Shown here: positions 15,953 to 24,316 of the stretch, piece after piece
Position numbering within the stretch: the first letter of the stretch is position 1
Layout: each line of letters starts with the position of its first letter
DNA from: an uncultured Ruminococcus sp.
GTDB taxonomy: Bacteria; Bacillota; Clostridia; Oscillospirales; CAG-272
Length of the DNA: 28,400 nt
Direction: 5' to 3'
NCBI GenBank assembly: GCA_902766115.1
Contig: CACXCL010000257.1
Span: forward strand, 1 to 28,400
The notes under the pieces: generated by a model
The model's input: the letters and a program-made list of their open reading frames with translations, nothing else
What the model was told of the DNA's origin: nothing
Databases searched by the model: none
Program-made: the position numbers and the translations under genes

Positions 15953-15987
15953 TCCGTCCCCGCCCCGCCACGAAGGGCGGGGACGGA
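15953..15987 (-). terminator. Perfect GC-rich hairpin downstream of the TasA-like gene
   Basis: A 13-bp perfect stem (15953-15965 with 15975-15987) has a 9-base loop. It lies 56 bases after the stop of the TasA-like gene and before the PPQTG protein gene. On the minus strand the nearest T-run begins several bases after the stem, so termination would be partial. It may instead mark an RNA 3' end after processing. Confidence 0.6.
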
Positions 15988-16042
15988 CCGGTTTAGCTTA
16001 TGTTTCAGTTACGACTGTGATTTAAGTTAAATCAGGCTTAAA

Positions 16043-17011
16043 TTAGTCGATCTGGGTCGCGGTAGCGGTAAGGGTAGCCGCGATGGTGGTGTTGGCGTTG
16101 TCATCAGTGATAACACCAGCAGCAACGTTGCCGAGGTAGGTGTCAGCCGCATCGACGATGGGATCTGCCGCATTGTCCACTATCTTCTCAAACGCCCAAG
16201 CCCAAGAAAGTTCGAACGTGAAGTCCATCTCTTTGTTGGGATCAAAGTCGTAGGAGAGTTTGAACGTGCCAGTGGCAGGATCAGCATCGAGCTGGAAGTT
16301 ACGACCACCGGAAACAATATTTCCAAGAACGGTCTCAACGATCTGCGTGTAAGTATCATCGTCAGCAACCTTTTTAAGGATAGCGATCGCATCAAAGAAG
16401 GAGCAACCATCTTTAGAGAAGCCGTAGCTCTCAGCAGCCGCAAGAAGTGTGGGGTACTGTCCAAGAGCTCTATAAAGATCGGTCGCAACATCGTAGGAAG
16501 CGCTTCCCTTGGAAATCTTGAGGTTCCACTTAACAGGAGCATAGTCCTTGTCAAGATTGAATGTGCCGGTGTAACCGTAAGTACCGTCAGCAGCCTTTAC
16601 GAGCTGAGTGTAATCGGTGTAGGTGCCCTTCTTCAGAACGACATCTTTAACAGCCTTGCCCTCAAGGGTGTAACGAGTAGCAACCTCGGGGGTACCCTTA
16701 ACGGTAGCAACCATGCCGAGACCGTCATCTGCGTCAGGAGTACCGGGAGCTACAACGGCTTCGCCTTCAACAGACGAAACGACGGAGTACTCTCCATCAT
16801 CTTCTGTATAAGCTTCATCAGTTGCGAGATACTTGTCAGCAAAGTTCTTGCCTTCAACAGTCAGCACCACGCCCCACTTTGCAACGCGGGCCTGATCTTC
16901 GCCTTCAGCCTTGGTCACGTACTTTGCGAACGTGCCGGAGATGGCGCATACGGAGATGAGAGTAAGAGCAAGCAGAAGCGAGAATACTCTCATAACATTG
17001 TTCTTCTTCAT
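16043..17011 (-). CDS. TasA/camelysin-like secreted fibre protein, 322 aa
   Basis: A SipW-type signal peptide ends SGTFAKYVTKAEGEDQARVA, with AKY at 29-31 and the D-x-A-R-x-A-K-W-G-V block that opens mature TasA/camelysin-family proteins. The mature part includes a helical insert (residues about 180-235). Near 268 it has LSWAWAFEKI followed by ADTYLGN, and it ends with TQID. TasA forms extracellular biofilm fibres in Bacillus; this protein is the best candidate for the major matrix subunit here. It has a strong AAAGGAG site 10 bases before ATG 17011. Its DNA appears less G+C-rich than its neighbours, with codon choice suggesting high expression. It is flanked by structured leaders and followed by a strong hairpin. 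Sequence divergence from true TasA is large, so no gene symbol is given. Confidence 0.82.
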   Translation of the reverse strand: MKKNNVMRVFSLLLALTLISVCAISGTFAKYVTKAEGEDQARVAKWGVVLTVEGKNFADKYLATDEAYTEDDGEYSVVSSVEGEAVVAPGTPDADDGLGMVATVKGTPEVATRYTLEGKAVKDVVLKKGTYTDYTQLVKAADGTYGYTGTFNLDKDYAPVKWNLKISKGSASYDVATDLYRALGQYPTLLAAAESYGFSKDGCSFFDAIAILKKVADDDTYTQIVETVLGNIVSGGRNFQLDADPATGTFKLSYDFDPNKEMDFTFELSWAWAFEKIVDNAADPIVDAADTYLGNVAAGVITDDNANTTIAATLTATATQID

Positions 17012-17128
17012 TTGAGAAAAACTCCTTTCATAATTTGCCTTTCGGCTTTAGATTCTTCCCTCCTCGGCCGGCGAGACGATAATGGGTCCTACGCTTCGTG
17101 GCGTGTTCCGTTCCGTCCGAACCACTTC

Positions 17129-17174
17129 CGGGGGAGAATTGATTTATATTCACCCCCGACGTGGCTTACGGGGG
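17129..17174 (-). promoter_or_regulatory. Structured leader upstream of the TasA-like gene
   Basis: On the plus strand CGGGGG (17129-17134), CCCCCG (17153-17158) and CGGGGG (17169-17174) occur in series. The middle block can pair with either flank. The pairing with 17129-17134 is extended by GAAT/ATTC. This 17012-17241 interval holds the leader and no gene. A second hairpin (17222-17237, GCGGGA/TCCCGC, 4-base loop) follows the SipW copy 2 stop. No clear promoter was found in the interval. Confidence 0.4.
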
Positions 17175-17241
17175 AAGAATACCTTAACTTGAGTGCGGCA
17201 CATGCCGCGGCCACTATGTTTGCGGGACCGCTCCCGCGGGG

Positions 17242-17961
17242 TCAGTTTTCGGGATCCTCGCCGTCTCCGGCGGTATCCACGGGGGTCTCGTCCTTTTCGG
17301 GAGCGGCCGGTTCCACCTCTTCCGACGGTTTTCCCTTTTCGGAGGCGGCTTGCTTTGCTTTGAGAGCCGCCAGCTCCTCAAGGAGCGCCTCGGTGTCCTT
17401 GTTTTTCGATTTCTCGTACTTCCTGCGGCGGATCAGCTCGAACGCCACCAGCAGCGCCAGCGGGATCGCGATGCACACGATGAGACCGGGGGTGGACTGC
17501 AGGAACATGGCGACGCTGCCCGCGCCCTTGATCTTTCCTTTATATATACCCACCAGGTTGTCGAACGGTGCGGGTGTGGGGTCTTCGGTGTTGTTGGCGT
17601 CACCTTTGGTCCGCCATGCCGGTTTCCCGTCATCAGTCTCGGTGATCTCCACCACCCGGTGGGTCAGCACTGAGGTCCCCGACCCGTCCGGATCGAAGAA
17701 CGCGATGACGTCGCCTTCCTTCACGTCCTCCGCCTTAAGAGCTTTGACGAAGATGAGGTCGCCGCTCTTGATGTCGGGGTACATGGAGTCCGTCAGGACG
17801 ATCAGCGGGGAGTAGCCTCCCACGGACGGGACCTTGCTCGGGTTCACCAGCCCCTTGATGATGATCGTCACGTTGACGACGAGTATAGGCACAAGGAGCA
17901 GGCACAGGACAATGCCGATGATCATCCCTGCCTTTCCCTGTTTCTTTTCCTTTTTTGTCAT
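17242..17961 (-). CDS. sipW: SipW-type signal peptidase I (Ser/His), copy 2
   Basis: A 239-residue membrane serine protease and the first gene of the minus-strand cluster. The nucleophile is in IVLTDSMYPDI (S59), the His in VLTHRVVEI (H101), and the conserved acidic box is GDANNTED (D121). Ser/His replaces the Ser/Lys of classical signal peptidase I, as in SipW. Transmembrane segments lie at about 13-36 and 153-175. The C-terminal tail of about 65 residues begins with basic YEKSKNK and a helical EALLEELAALKAKQAAS, then turns acidic and Pro-rich. Copy 1 downstream is clearly diverged, so this is not a recent duplication. Position directly before the TasA-like gene suggests it processes that protein. 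A weak GAAAGG site lies about 11 bases before ATG 17961. Confidence 0.9.
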   Translation of the reverse strand: MTKKEKKQGKAGMIIGIVLCLLLVPILVVNVTIIIKGLVNPSKVPSVGGYSPLIVLTDSMYPDIKSGDLIFVKALKAEDVKEGDVIAFFDPDGSGTSVLTHRVVEITETDDGKPAWRTKGDANNTEDPTPAPFDNLVGIYKGKIKGAGSVAMFLQSTPGLIVCIAIPLALLVAFELIRRRKYEKSKNKDTEALLEELAALKAKQAASEKGKPSEEVEPAAPEKDETPVDTAGDGEDPEN

Positions 17962-17990
17962 AAATGAGCCAACCTTTCAAAAAGACTCCC

Positions 17991-18009
17991 CGGACAAGTC
18001 ACTTATCCG
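17991..18009. promoter_or_regulatory. 19-base palindrome in the minus-strand leader
   Basis: CGGACAAGT, a central C, then ACTTATCCG: two 9-base arms with one mismatch in Watson-Crick terms (G-U in RNA). It lies about 55 bases downstream of the predicted minus-strand start point and about 30 bases before ATG 17961. It could be an operator for a dimeric regulator or a leader hairpin followed at short distance by TTTTT on the minus strand. Confidence 0.4.
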
Positions 18010-18068
18010 ACCATCAGCCCGAGGTACTTTCTGCAAACAGAAACACTTCAAGACGGCATTCCAGTCTA

Positions 18069-18097
18069 ATTATACATTACGGTTTGCATCTTGTCAA
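18069..18097 (-). promoter_or_regulatory. Consensus sigma-A promoter of the SipW/TasA-like cluster
   Basis: On the minus strand TTGACA (18097-18092) and TATAAT (18074-18069) are separated by exactly 17 bases, so both hexamers and spacing match consensus. The DNA upstream on that strand is rich in A and T tracts, like an UP element. The predicted leader is about 100 bases. Confidence 0.88.
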
Positions 18098-18382
18098 CAT
18101 TTTTCCGTAAAAAATTTCATTATTGCTTCATTAGCGGTTATAAAAATCGCATAAAAGCCCCGTATTGCACGATAAAGCCGGGATCTCCCGCGCCGTAAGG
18201 CTTCAGGCTGTTTTTCGTAATATGGATTTTCCCTGCCGGTTCGGGCAATTTCACCAAACGTCAACTGTTCCCATCCCGCAAAAGCGGCGTCGTATATCCG
18301 GCGCGTGAAAACAGCGAAAAAAGTCGGAAAATTCTTCCGTTTTCGTCAGCCGTTTCTACAAACGTCGACAGGGAGGCGGTGA
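18098..18382. other. Divergent intergenic control region
   Basis: No gene is seen here. The part next to the minus-strand promoter is A+T rich. Two related 13-mers, CAAACGTCAACTG (18255-18267) and CAAACGTCGACAG (18359-18371), lie in the same orientation 104 bases apart; the second directly precedes the plus-strand -10 element. They may be a regulator site, but two copies with two differences are weak evidence. Confidence 0.4.
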
Positions 18383-18388
18383 TATAAT
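18380..18388 (+). promoter_or_regulatory. Extended -10 promoter of the pilus cluster
   Basis: TGATATAAT gives an extended TG-n-TATAAT element. No good -35 hexamer lies at 17 bases, as expected for extended -10 promoters or activator-dependent ones. The predicted start point lies about 40 bases before GTG 18436. Confidence 0.6.
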
Positions 18389-18435
18389 CGCAAAAACGGG
18401 ACAGAAACCGGACGGTGAAAACGGAGAATATCGGC

Positions 18436-18999
18436 GTGAATGAGCAAAACGGAACGGCTGAGCGGGCAAAACCCGAAAAAAAGAACGGAAAACGGTATTT
18501 TGCCGCGCTGAGGAGTACGGCGGGCCGGCTCATCGTGGCCGCCGCCGCGGCGGTTCTGATCGCCACGACTCTGACGCCGGTGATGCGGATCTACGGGACG
18601 TCCATGACTCCCACAATAAGCGAGGGCGACGTGGTCCTGGCTCTGAAGGGGGTCCGCGTCCGTCAAGGAGACGTCGTAGGGCTCTACTACGGGAACAAGC
18701 TTCTGGTGAAACGCGTTATCGCCGGTCCGGGGCAGGAAGTGGACATTGACCCGGACGGGAACGTGACGGTGGACGGACGTCTTCTCGACGAGCCGTACCT
18801 CGACGACCGGTCCTACGGCACGGTGGACATCACGCTCCCCTGCCGCGTGCCGGACGGGCGGTACTTCGTGATGGGAGACCACAGAAGCTCCTCCGCCGAC
18901 AGCAGAAGCTCGGACGTGGGGCTTGTATCCCGGGAACAGATCGTCGGGAAGATATTTTTCAGGGTCTGGCCCGCGTCCCGGATGGGACCGGTAAAGTGA
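18436..18999 (+). CDS. lepB: Signal peptidase I (Ser/Lys type) of the pilus cluster
   Basis: A classical bacterial signal peptidase I of 187 residues. I choose GTG 18436 because GGAG lies 9 bases upstream; GTG 18415 would add 7 residues without a ribosome binding site. After a basic N-terminus comes one transmembrane helix (residues about 32-49). The nucleophile is in YGTSMTPT (S56) and the general base Lys is in LLVKRVIAGPG (K92). FVMGDHRSSSADSR is the conserved box near the C-terminus. All catalytic residues are present, so it should be an active protease. In sortase-pilus loci of streptococci a signal peptidase homologue (SipA/LepA) is encoded with the pilins and needed for assembly; this gene may do the same. 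It lies 45 bases upstream of the adhesin gene, in one transcription unit. Confidence 0.9.
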   Translation: MNEQNGTAERAKPEKKNGKRYFAALRSTAGRLIVAAAAAVLIATTLTPVMRIYGTSMTPTISEGDVVLALKGVRVRQGDVVGLYYGNKLLVKRVIAGPGQEVDIDPDGNVTVDGRLLDEPYLDDRSYGTVDITLPCRVPDGRYFVMGDHRSSSADSRSSDVGLVSREQIVGKIFFRVWPASRMGPVK

Positions 19000-19044
19000 T
19001 AAACAAAGCGATATATAAAGTGAAAGGTTCGGAGGGAGGCGCCC

Positions 19045-22000
19045 ATGAGGTATGCCATGGAGATGAACGGTAAGGGAAGAAAAAGCAGGACCCGTTTCGG
19101 GATAAAGCGACGCGCTCTGCAGGCACTGGCAGCACTTCTGTCGCTTGCGGCGGCGGTGGCTGCGGGATGCGCCGTGATGCTCCCGGCGTCCACTTTGGAC
19201 GAAAGAGGCGGCGCGCCGTACGACGGAGGCGTGACACGTTCTCCGGGGGTGATGAAATTCAAAATAAACGTCTTCGACAGGTATACCGGAGAGGCGGTGC
19301 CCGGCGTGCCGGTGGAAGTGATCTACAGGGGAACTTCCGGCACCACGCTGTTCACCGAAACGTCCGACGTGCGCGGCGTGGCGTACCGGGAGATGAACTA
19401 TTCCTCCGCCGGGAACAACTATCAGATAATGCTCGGAGGCGTGGCGGTGGACGGTGTGGGAAGTCACCGCTTCGACTTCGGACCTGCAGGCGGATCGGGC
19501 TTCAGTCTCGACATAAGCGCCGACGGACGGATCCGCCGCTTTGCGGGAGGCGAGCACACCCACGCCCGTGAGGGCGTTACAGGATCCGGAGCGAGATACG
19601 ACGACGCGCAGCTAAACAATCACGGTTCCGCGCGCCATCCCTGGATCGACGAGGGAGCCACGGTGGAGATGGATCTGTGGGTGGCGGACAACCGCGGCTA
19701 TCACGACGTGATATTCGATGTGGACGGTCTCAGCAACGGAGCGGATTTCCCGTCCGTCACGGCGGCTCACGGAGACGCCGCCGCCGAACCTCAGCCGGAG
19801 CCGCAAAGCGATCTCTATCCGGCGGACAGATGGCGGTTCGAGGCATGGTACAGGGGCGGGCAGCCCTATGATTTTTCTTCTCCGGTGGTCTGCAACGTGG
19901 GACTGACTCCCCATTTTGTCAGAACGGCGTACGGGGTGGAGTTCGACACGTCGCGGATCGCCGACCCGGACGGATACAGCCCGTTCACAGTGGCGGCGGG
20001 GCAGTCGGTCGGCGACGTCACATCCCTCCCCGATCCGGTGAACCGGGACGACCCGTCCCTTGTCTTCTCCCACTGGACAGCGGGAGGCGAAGTCTTCGAT
20101 CCGTCGGCGCCTCTGACGGACGACGTGACTCTCGTCCCCGTCTGGGAAGGGGACGGTCCCCGGGGGATCATCCACTTTGAAGTATATATGTGGGATCACG
20201 ACGCCTACTGGAGCGCGCCCAAAACGAAACTTCCCGCGCCGGTGACCGTCAACGGAGTGACGGGCAACTACCGGGCGGAGGATTATCTATCAAACGACGG
20301 ATGGACCTCCATTCCCGTCGAGGGGCTGGATTTCGTACTCAAGACCTACGCGGACGATCCTGCGCAGATCGGCGGAGGATACAGCGGCGGCATCGTGGAG
20401 GATTCGCTCAAATCTCCGGTGGGGACGACCGACTGGTCCGAGTCCCGGGTCACCACCGACGCGGCGGGTCGCGCAACCTACGAGATCGACGGAGAGGGGC
20501 TCTCTCTCCTCACCCCGGACTGGAGGATCGACACGGACCCGGACAGCTCCGACATGGCGCGGTACGACCGCGGTACCGGCTACGGCATGGAGGAGACCAC
20601 CTTCGACTGGGACTGGTACGTTAAGGGCGCCGACGGCGCCGGCGCGGGTCTCGTCGGGGTGCGGTACATCCGGGAGGGAGCGCGCCACGACAACTCGGGC
20701 GTGCTCATCAGCGGCAGGAACGACAACGACAACGCGTATATCACGCAGGACATGAGAGAAAACGGATTCGAGTTCACCTTCGTCTGCTACGTGGTCCCGG
20801 CTTGTACCGTGAAATTCGACCTCGACGGCGGCTCGCCGCCCGGGGGCGCCTCGTGGGACAGCTACGCCATGCAGACCATAAGCCCCGTGGATTCCACCGG
20901 AAGCCCCGTGGAGACTTTCTTCGCGGTGAGACCGCCGGATCCCGCAAAGGACGGATCGGTCTTTGCCGGGTGGTACGAGGTGCGGTATCTGTACGACGGG
21001 AACACCGGGGAATACACGGAATACCTTGACTCGGAGCACTACGATTTCGACCGGGAGGTGACCCACTCGATGACGCTCCGGGCGGTCTACACCGACAGGC
21101 TCTACACGGCGCGGTGGGTGACCCCCGGCTGGGAAGCGGCGGGCTTCCCCGATTCTCCGCCCTCGCTCATCGAGATGCGTAACAGCTATCCCGACGGGGA
21201 GAGACCGTCATACGACAGCGACCTTCCCGGGGGATACACGGACGGCGGGGTGAAATACGCCTTCTCCGGGTGGGACCTGTACGTCGCCGACTCCGCGGGG
21301 GAAAAGGATTTCGGCCCCGCGGGAAGATACGCCTTTTCGGCATTCGTGCCCCTCGGGGAGATGACCCGGATGACTGCCGGCGGGGGCGAATATTATCTGT
21401 CGCCTGCGCCGATCGACGGCGCGGACCAGGTGTACGTCGCCCGGTTCGAACCTGTCGAGAAGACCGTGACGGTGTCGAAATCCGTCACGAACGGCATGGG
21501 TTCGTTCCCGTTCGAGCTCAGCGTGACCGGTCCCGGCGGCGAGCCGGTATCGCTCGCGTCGGCGGGGGTCGTCCTCCCTGACGGTGTCACGCTGAAGGAA
21601 GGATCCGCGGAAACAGCGGTCTTTTCCCTCGGCGACGGGGAAAGCCTCGCCCTGTCCCTGCCGGTGTCGTTCAACGGGCAGCCCTGCCTCTTCACGGTGC
21701 GGGAGACCGACCCGCGAGACTTTGACGCGTCATACTCGGTGGACGGCGGCGGGGCGGTAAGAGGTGACGCGACGGACGCGCTCCCGGTGGGCGAGACGGA
21801 TACGGTGTCCTTCGTCAACGGGCGCGAAGTCGTTCCGGTCACAGTGACGAAAACCGTGGTGAACGGATCCGGGACGTTCCGGTTCACGGCGTCCGTGACA
21901 AAGAACGGCGAGCCGGTCGATCTGCGCGGCGTCTCCGGTCAGACAGCCGTGCTGTCCGGGGACTCGTACGACAAGCTTTCCTTCTCTCTCGGGAACGGAG

Positions 22001-22665
22001 ACAGCGAGACACTGTATCTGCCCGCCGGGTGCGACCTCACCGTAACGGAAGAACACCGGGAGGGCTTCGTGACGGAATACTCCGTCGGCGGCGACGCGGC
22101 CGAGGGCAACTCCGCCGTGATCGCGGGGGTCTCCGGCGGGGAGACGGTGGAGTTCATCAATACGGGAACAGTCCTTCCCTCCCTTACCGTGAGGAAAACG
22201 GTGGCGGGAGCCGCGACAGAGGAGAAATTCCTCTTCTCGCTGGAGCTCTACGACGGCGACGGCGAGAGGATCGGGGATCTGTCCGCCCTCGGCGGGGAGA
22301 ACCTCTCCGTCGACGGCGATACGGCGACTTTCCTTCTCGGAGACGGAGAGGAGATCGTGATCACCTCGGTCCCCTCCGGAGCGACGGCGGTGGTGACGGA
22401 GACGTCACATCCGGGATATCTGGCGTCATACCGCATTGGCGATTCCTCCTCCCGGGAGGGCGACGCGTGCACGGTACCCGCTTTGGGCGGCGACGTCGCC
22501 GTGACCTTCACAAACAGACCCGGGTTCGAACTTCCCGCAACTGGCGGCTCCGGCACATTTCTTTACACATTAGGCGGATGCGCTCTCATGGCTTCCGCTC
22601 TGATGCTCGGTCTCACTTTGGGGCGCACAAGGGAAAGGAGGGCCGGAAAACAGCGTTCCTTTTAA
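19045..22665 (+). CDS. Large LPATGG-anchored pilus adhesin or tip protein
   Basis: A 1206-residue sortase substrate. GGAGGGAGG precedes ATG 19045. A basic N-terminus (KGRKSRTRFGIKRR) and hydrophobic segment (residues about 20-46) form the signal peptide. Residues about 71-165 form a Cna/carboxypeptidase-regulatory-like domain (KINVFDRYTGEAVPGVPVEV). InlB-type B-repeat-like units lie at about 219-370 and 588-690 (FDLDGG, FAGWYE). Three related domains of about 115 residues at 805-930, 930-1043 and 1044-1160 each begin V-[ST]-K/T-V-x-K-[ST]-V and end V-x-F-x-N; they resemble the Cna-B-like domains common in Clostridia. LPATGG (1163-1168), a hydrophobic span and RRAGKQRSF form the sorting signal. 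Size and position before the backbone pilin suggest the tip adhesin. Ligand unknown. Confidence 0.87.
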   Translation: MRYAMEMNGKGRKSRTRFGIKRRALQALAALLSLAAAVAAGCAVMLPASTLDERGGAPYDGGVTRSPGVMKFKINVFDRYTGEAVPGVPVEVIYRGTSGTTLFTETSDVRGVAYREMNYSSAGNNYQIMLGGVAVDGVGSHRFDFGPAGGSGFSLDISADGRIRRFAGGEHTHAREGVTGSGARYDDAQLNNHGSARHPWIDEGATVEMDLWVADNRGYHDVIFDVDGLSNGADFPSVTAAHGDAAAEPQPEPQSDLYPADRWRFEAWYRGGQPYDFSSPVVCNVGLTPHFVRTAYGVEFDTSRIADPDGYSPFTVAAGQSVGDVTSLPDPVNRDDPSLVFSHWTAGGEVFDPSAPLTDDVTLVPVWEGDGPRGIIHFEVYMWDHDAYWSAPKTKLPAPVTVNGVTGNYRAEDYLSNDGWTSIPVEGLDFVLKTYADDPAQIGGGYSGGIVEDSLKSPVGTTDWSESRVTTDAAGRATYEIDGEGLSLLTPDWRIDTDPDSSDMARYDRGTGYGMEETTFDWDWYVKGADGAGAGLVGVRYIREGARHDNSGVLISGRNDNDNAYITQDMRENGFEFTFVCYVVPACTVKFDLDGGSPPGGASWDSYAMQTISPVDSTGSPVETFFAVRPPDPAKDGSVFAGWYEVRYLYDGNTGEYTEYLDSEHYDFDREVTHSMTLRAVYTDRLYTARWVTPGWEAAGFPDSPPSLIEMRNSYPDGERPSYDSDLPGGYTDGGVKYAFSGWDLYVADSAGEKDFGPAGRYAFSAFVPLGEMTRMTAGGGEYYLSPAPIDGADQVYVARFEPVEKTVTVSKSVTNGMGSFPFELSVTGPGGEPVSLASAGVVLPDGVTLKEGSAETAVFSLGDGESLALSLPVSFNGQPCLFTVRETDPRDFDASYSVDGGGAVRGDATDALPVGETDTVSFVNGREVVPVTVTKTVVNGSGTFRFTASVTKNGEPVDLRGVSGQTAVLSGDSYDKLSFSLGNGDSETLYLPAGCDLTVTEEHREGFVTEYSVGGDAAEGNSAVIAGVSGGETVEFINTGTVLPSLTVRKTVAGAATEEKFLFSLELYDGDGERIGDLSALGGENLSVDGDTATFLLGDGEEIVITSVPSGATAVVTETSHPGYLASYRIGDSSSREGDACTVPALGGDVAVTFTNRPGFELPATGGSGTFLYTLGGCALMASALMLGLTLGRTRERRAGKQRSF

Positions 22666-22740
22666 CCGCGGCAATAACTCGCGCCCGGTCGTGACCGAAT
22701 AATAAAACAACAAATCAAAACAAAGAAAGGAAGCAACACA

Positions 22741-24249
22741 ATGAAAGCAAGAAAGATCCTCGCACTTGTCCTTGCCGTCCTTATGGCGGCGACACTGGGG
22801 ACCGCGATCTTCGCGGCCACCTCAGAAGAAGACGGGACCGGAAGCATCACCGTCCGGAACCCCGCGCCCGGCAAGACCTACACGGCGTACAAACTGTTCG
22901 ACATGACCTACGACGGCGAAGGCCATTACGCGTACACCTTCGACGTGATGGGCGGCGCCACCACGCGGTTCCTCTCAGCCATGAAGCAGTACGCCGGCAG
23001 GGAGAACAGCGGGTTCACCGTGACGAAGTCCAACACCGACTCCGTCTACACCGTTGATTTCACCGCAGACTTCAGCGCGGCGGATTTCGCGGCGTTCCTC
23101 TCGGATTATCTCGAGACCTGGCCCGATACCATACTGAGCGTTTACCCGCTGGAGAACGGCACGGTCGATGATCTGCCCCTGGCATACTATTTCGTGACCA
23201 CCGACAACGGCTCCCTCTGCAACCTGACAAGCACGGATCCCGACGCCGTGATCTACGACAAGAACGTGCCCCTCGTGATCGAAAAGACAGCTGACGACGA
23301 CGACGGAACGGTCCTTGTGGGACAGGAGATCACCTACACCGTCACCGGCGCCCTTCCCGAGGATATCACGGGTTACACCGCCTTCTACTATGAGATCTCC
23401 GACACCATGAGCGAAGGTCTCACCTTCTCCGGATCGATCCGCGTCCTCTTCGGGGACGACGTCGTCTTCGACAACGGCGACGGTGCGACCGTCGCGGATC
23501 CCGTCGGCGCCTACACCGCAGGAAGCAACGGCTTTACATGGCGCGCGGATCTTGTCGGACTCGAGGACCATCTCGGCGACGCCGTCACGGTGATCTACAC
23601 CGCCACGGTGAACGGGAACGCCGTGGAGCGCGACGGAGAGACCAACTCCGCGACGCTCAGATACAGCAACGATCCTGCCGACGCCACCTCCTTCTGTGAG
23701 GACAATCCGCCGGCAGTGGTCGAGGTGTACACCTTCAACGTGGACGTGATAAAGGTCGACAGCGCGGACGACACGGCGACCCTTGCCGGAGCGGAATTCG
23801 TGCTCTACAGGGAGGACGGGGTCGAAGACCTGTACTACTCATACGCCAACGGCGCGGTGAGCTGGGTCAGCGAGTCGGAAGCCTCCGTTATGACCACCGG
23901 ACAGAACGGCAAGGTCTCCTTCGACGGTCTTGACGCCGGGACATATTACCTCGTGGAGAAAAAGGCGCCTCTGGGCTTCAAGAAAGCCACCGATCCCTTC
24001 GTCATCGTCCTCACCCTGACCGACGGCGCGACCGCGGGCGAAAAAGTCCTTGCCGCATCCATCGACGGCGTCGCAATGGAGACGGACGGCGACACCATGA
24101 CGGCGACCTGCACCGTCGCCAACCCGGCGGGAACTGTCCTGCCCGAGACCGGCGGAATGGGTACGACGGTACTTTACGTGATCGGCGGTATCCTTATCGC
24201 AGTGGCGATCACGGTGCTCGTCACCAAGAAGCGCGTCGGCGCGAAATAA
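22741..24249 (+). CDS. SpaA-type backbone (major) pilin, LPETGG
   Basis: A 502-residue fimbrial protein that a class C sortase should polymerise through an LPETGG signal. The signal peptide spans residues 1-26 (ending AIFAATS). The N-terminal domain starts SITVRNPAPGKTYTAYKLFD. At 172-175 YDKN stands where the pilin-motif lysine (YPKN) is usual, so K174 is the candidate linking lysine. It is followed by VPLVIEKTADDDDG opening an isopeptide-forming middle domain (to about 325). The last domain (about 335-460) is Cna-B-like with the E-box YYLVEKKAPLGF (E406), whose Glu catalyses Lys-Asn isopeptide formation in known pilins. LPETGG is at 467-472, then a hydrophobic span and KKRVGAK. AAAGGAAG precedes ATG 22741. 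A strong hairpin follows the gene, consistent with excess production of this subunit. Confidence 0.92.
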   Translation: MKARKILALVLAVLMAATLGTAIFAATSEEDGTGSITVRNPAPGKTYTAYKLFDMTYDGEGHYAYTFDVMGGATTRFLSAMKQYAGRENSGFTVTKSNTDSVYTVDFTADFSAADFAAFLSDYLETWPDTILSVYPLENGTVDDLPLAYYFVTTDNGSLCNLTSTDPDAVIYDKNVPLVIEKTADDDDGTVLVGQEITYTVTGALPEDITGYTAFYYEISDTMSEGLTFSGSIRVLFGDDVVFDNGDGATVADPVGAYTAGSNGFTWRADLVGLEDHLGDAVTVIYTATVNGNAVERDGETNSATLRYSNDPADATSFCEDNPPAVVEVYTFNVDVIKVDSADDTATLAGAEFVLYREDGVEDLYYSYANGAVSWVSESEASVMTTGQNGKVSFDGLDAGTYYLVEKKAPLGFKKATDPFVIVLTLTDGATAGEKVLAASIDGVAMETDGDTMTATCTVANPAGTVLPETGGMGTTVLYVIGGILIAVAITVLVTKKRVGAK

Positions 24250-24266
24250 ACCGTTTCGGACGCTTG

Positions 24267-24290
24267 CGGGGAGGGGGCTTCCCCTCCCCG
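24267..24290 (+). terminator. Perfect GC hairpin between backbone pilin and sortase genes
   Basis: A 10-bp perfect stem (24267-24276 with 24281-24290) has a 4-base loop GCTT. It starts 18 bases after the pilin stop and ends about 26 bases before the sortase start. No U-tract follows, so it is probably an attenuating or RNA-stabilising hairpin. Confidence 0.6.
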
Positions 24291-24316
24291 GATAAAGCAC
24301 AAAGGAGAGCGCGGCA

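Noticed and set aside
17222..17237. Hairpin after SipW copy 2 as a true terminator
   Set aside because: Only a 6-bp stem with no T-run after it on the minus strand, and no clear promoter was found for the next gene, so read-through is expected.
19102..19190. Possible lipobox (AAGC, C42) in the LPATGG adhesin
   Set aside because: The protein has a full C-terminal sorting signal, and Ala-Ala-Gly-Cys is a weak match inside a long hydrophobic segment.
18346..19563. 405-codon minus-strand open frame over lepB and the adhesin start
   Set aside because: Antisense to lepB with intact catalytic motifs; His/Arg/Pro-rich shadow composition.
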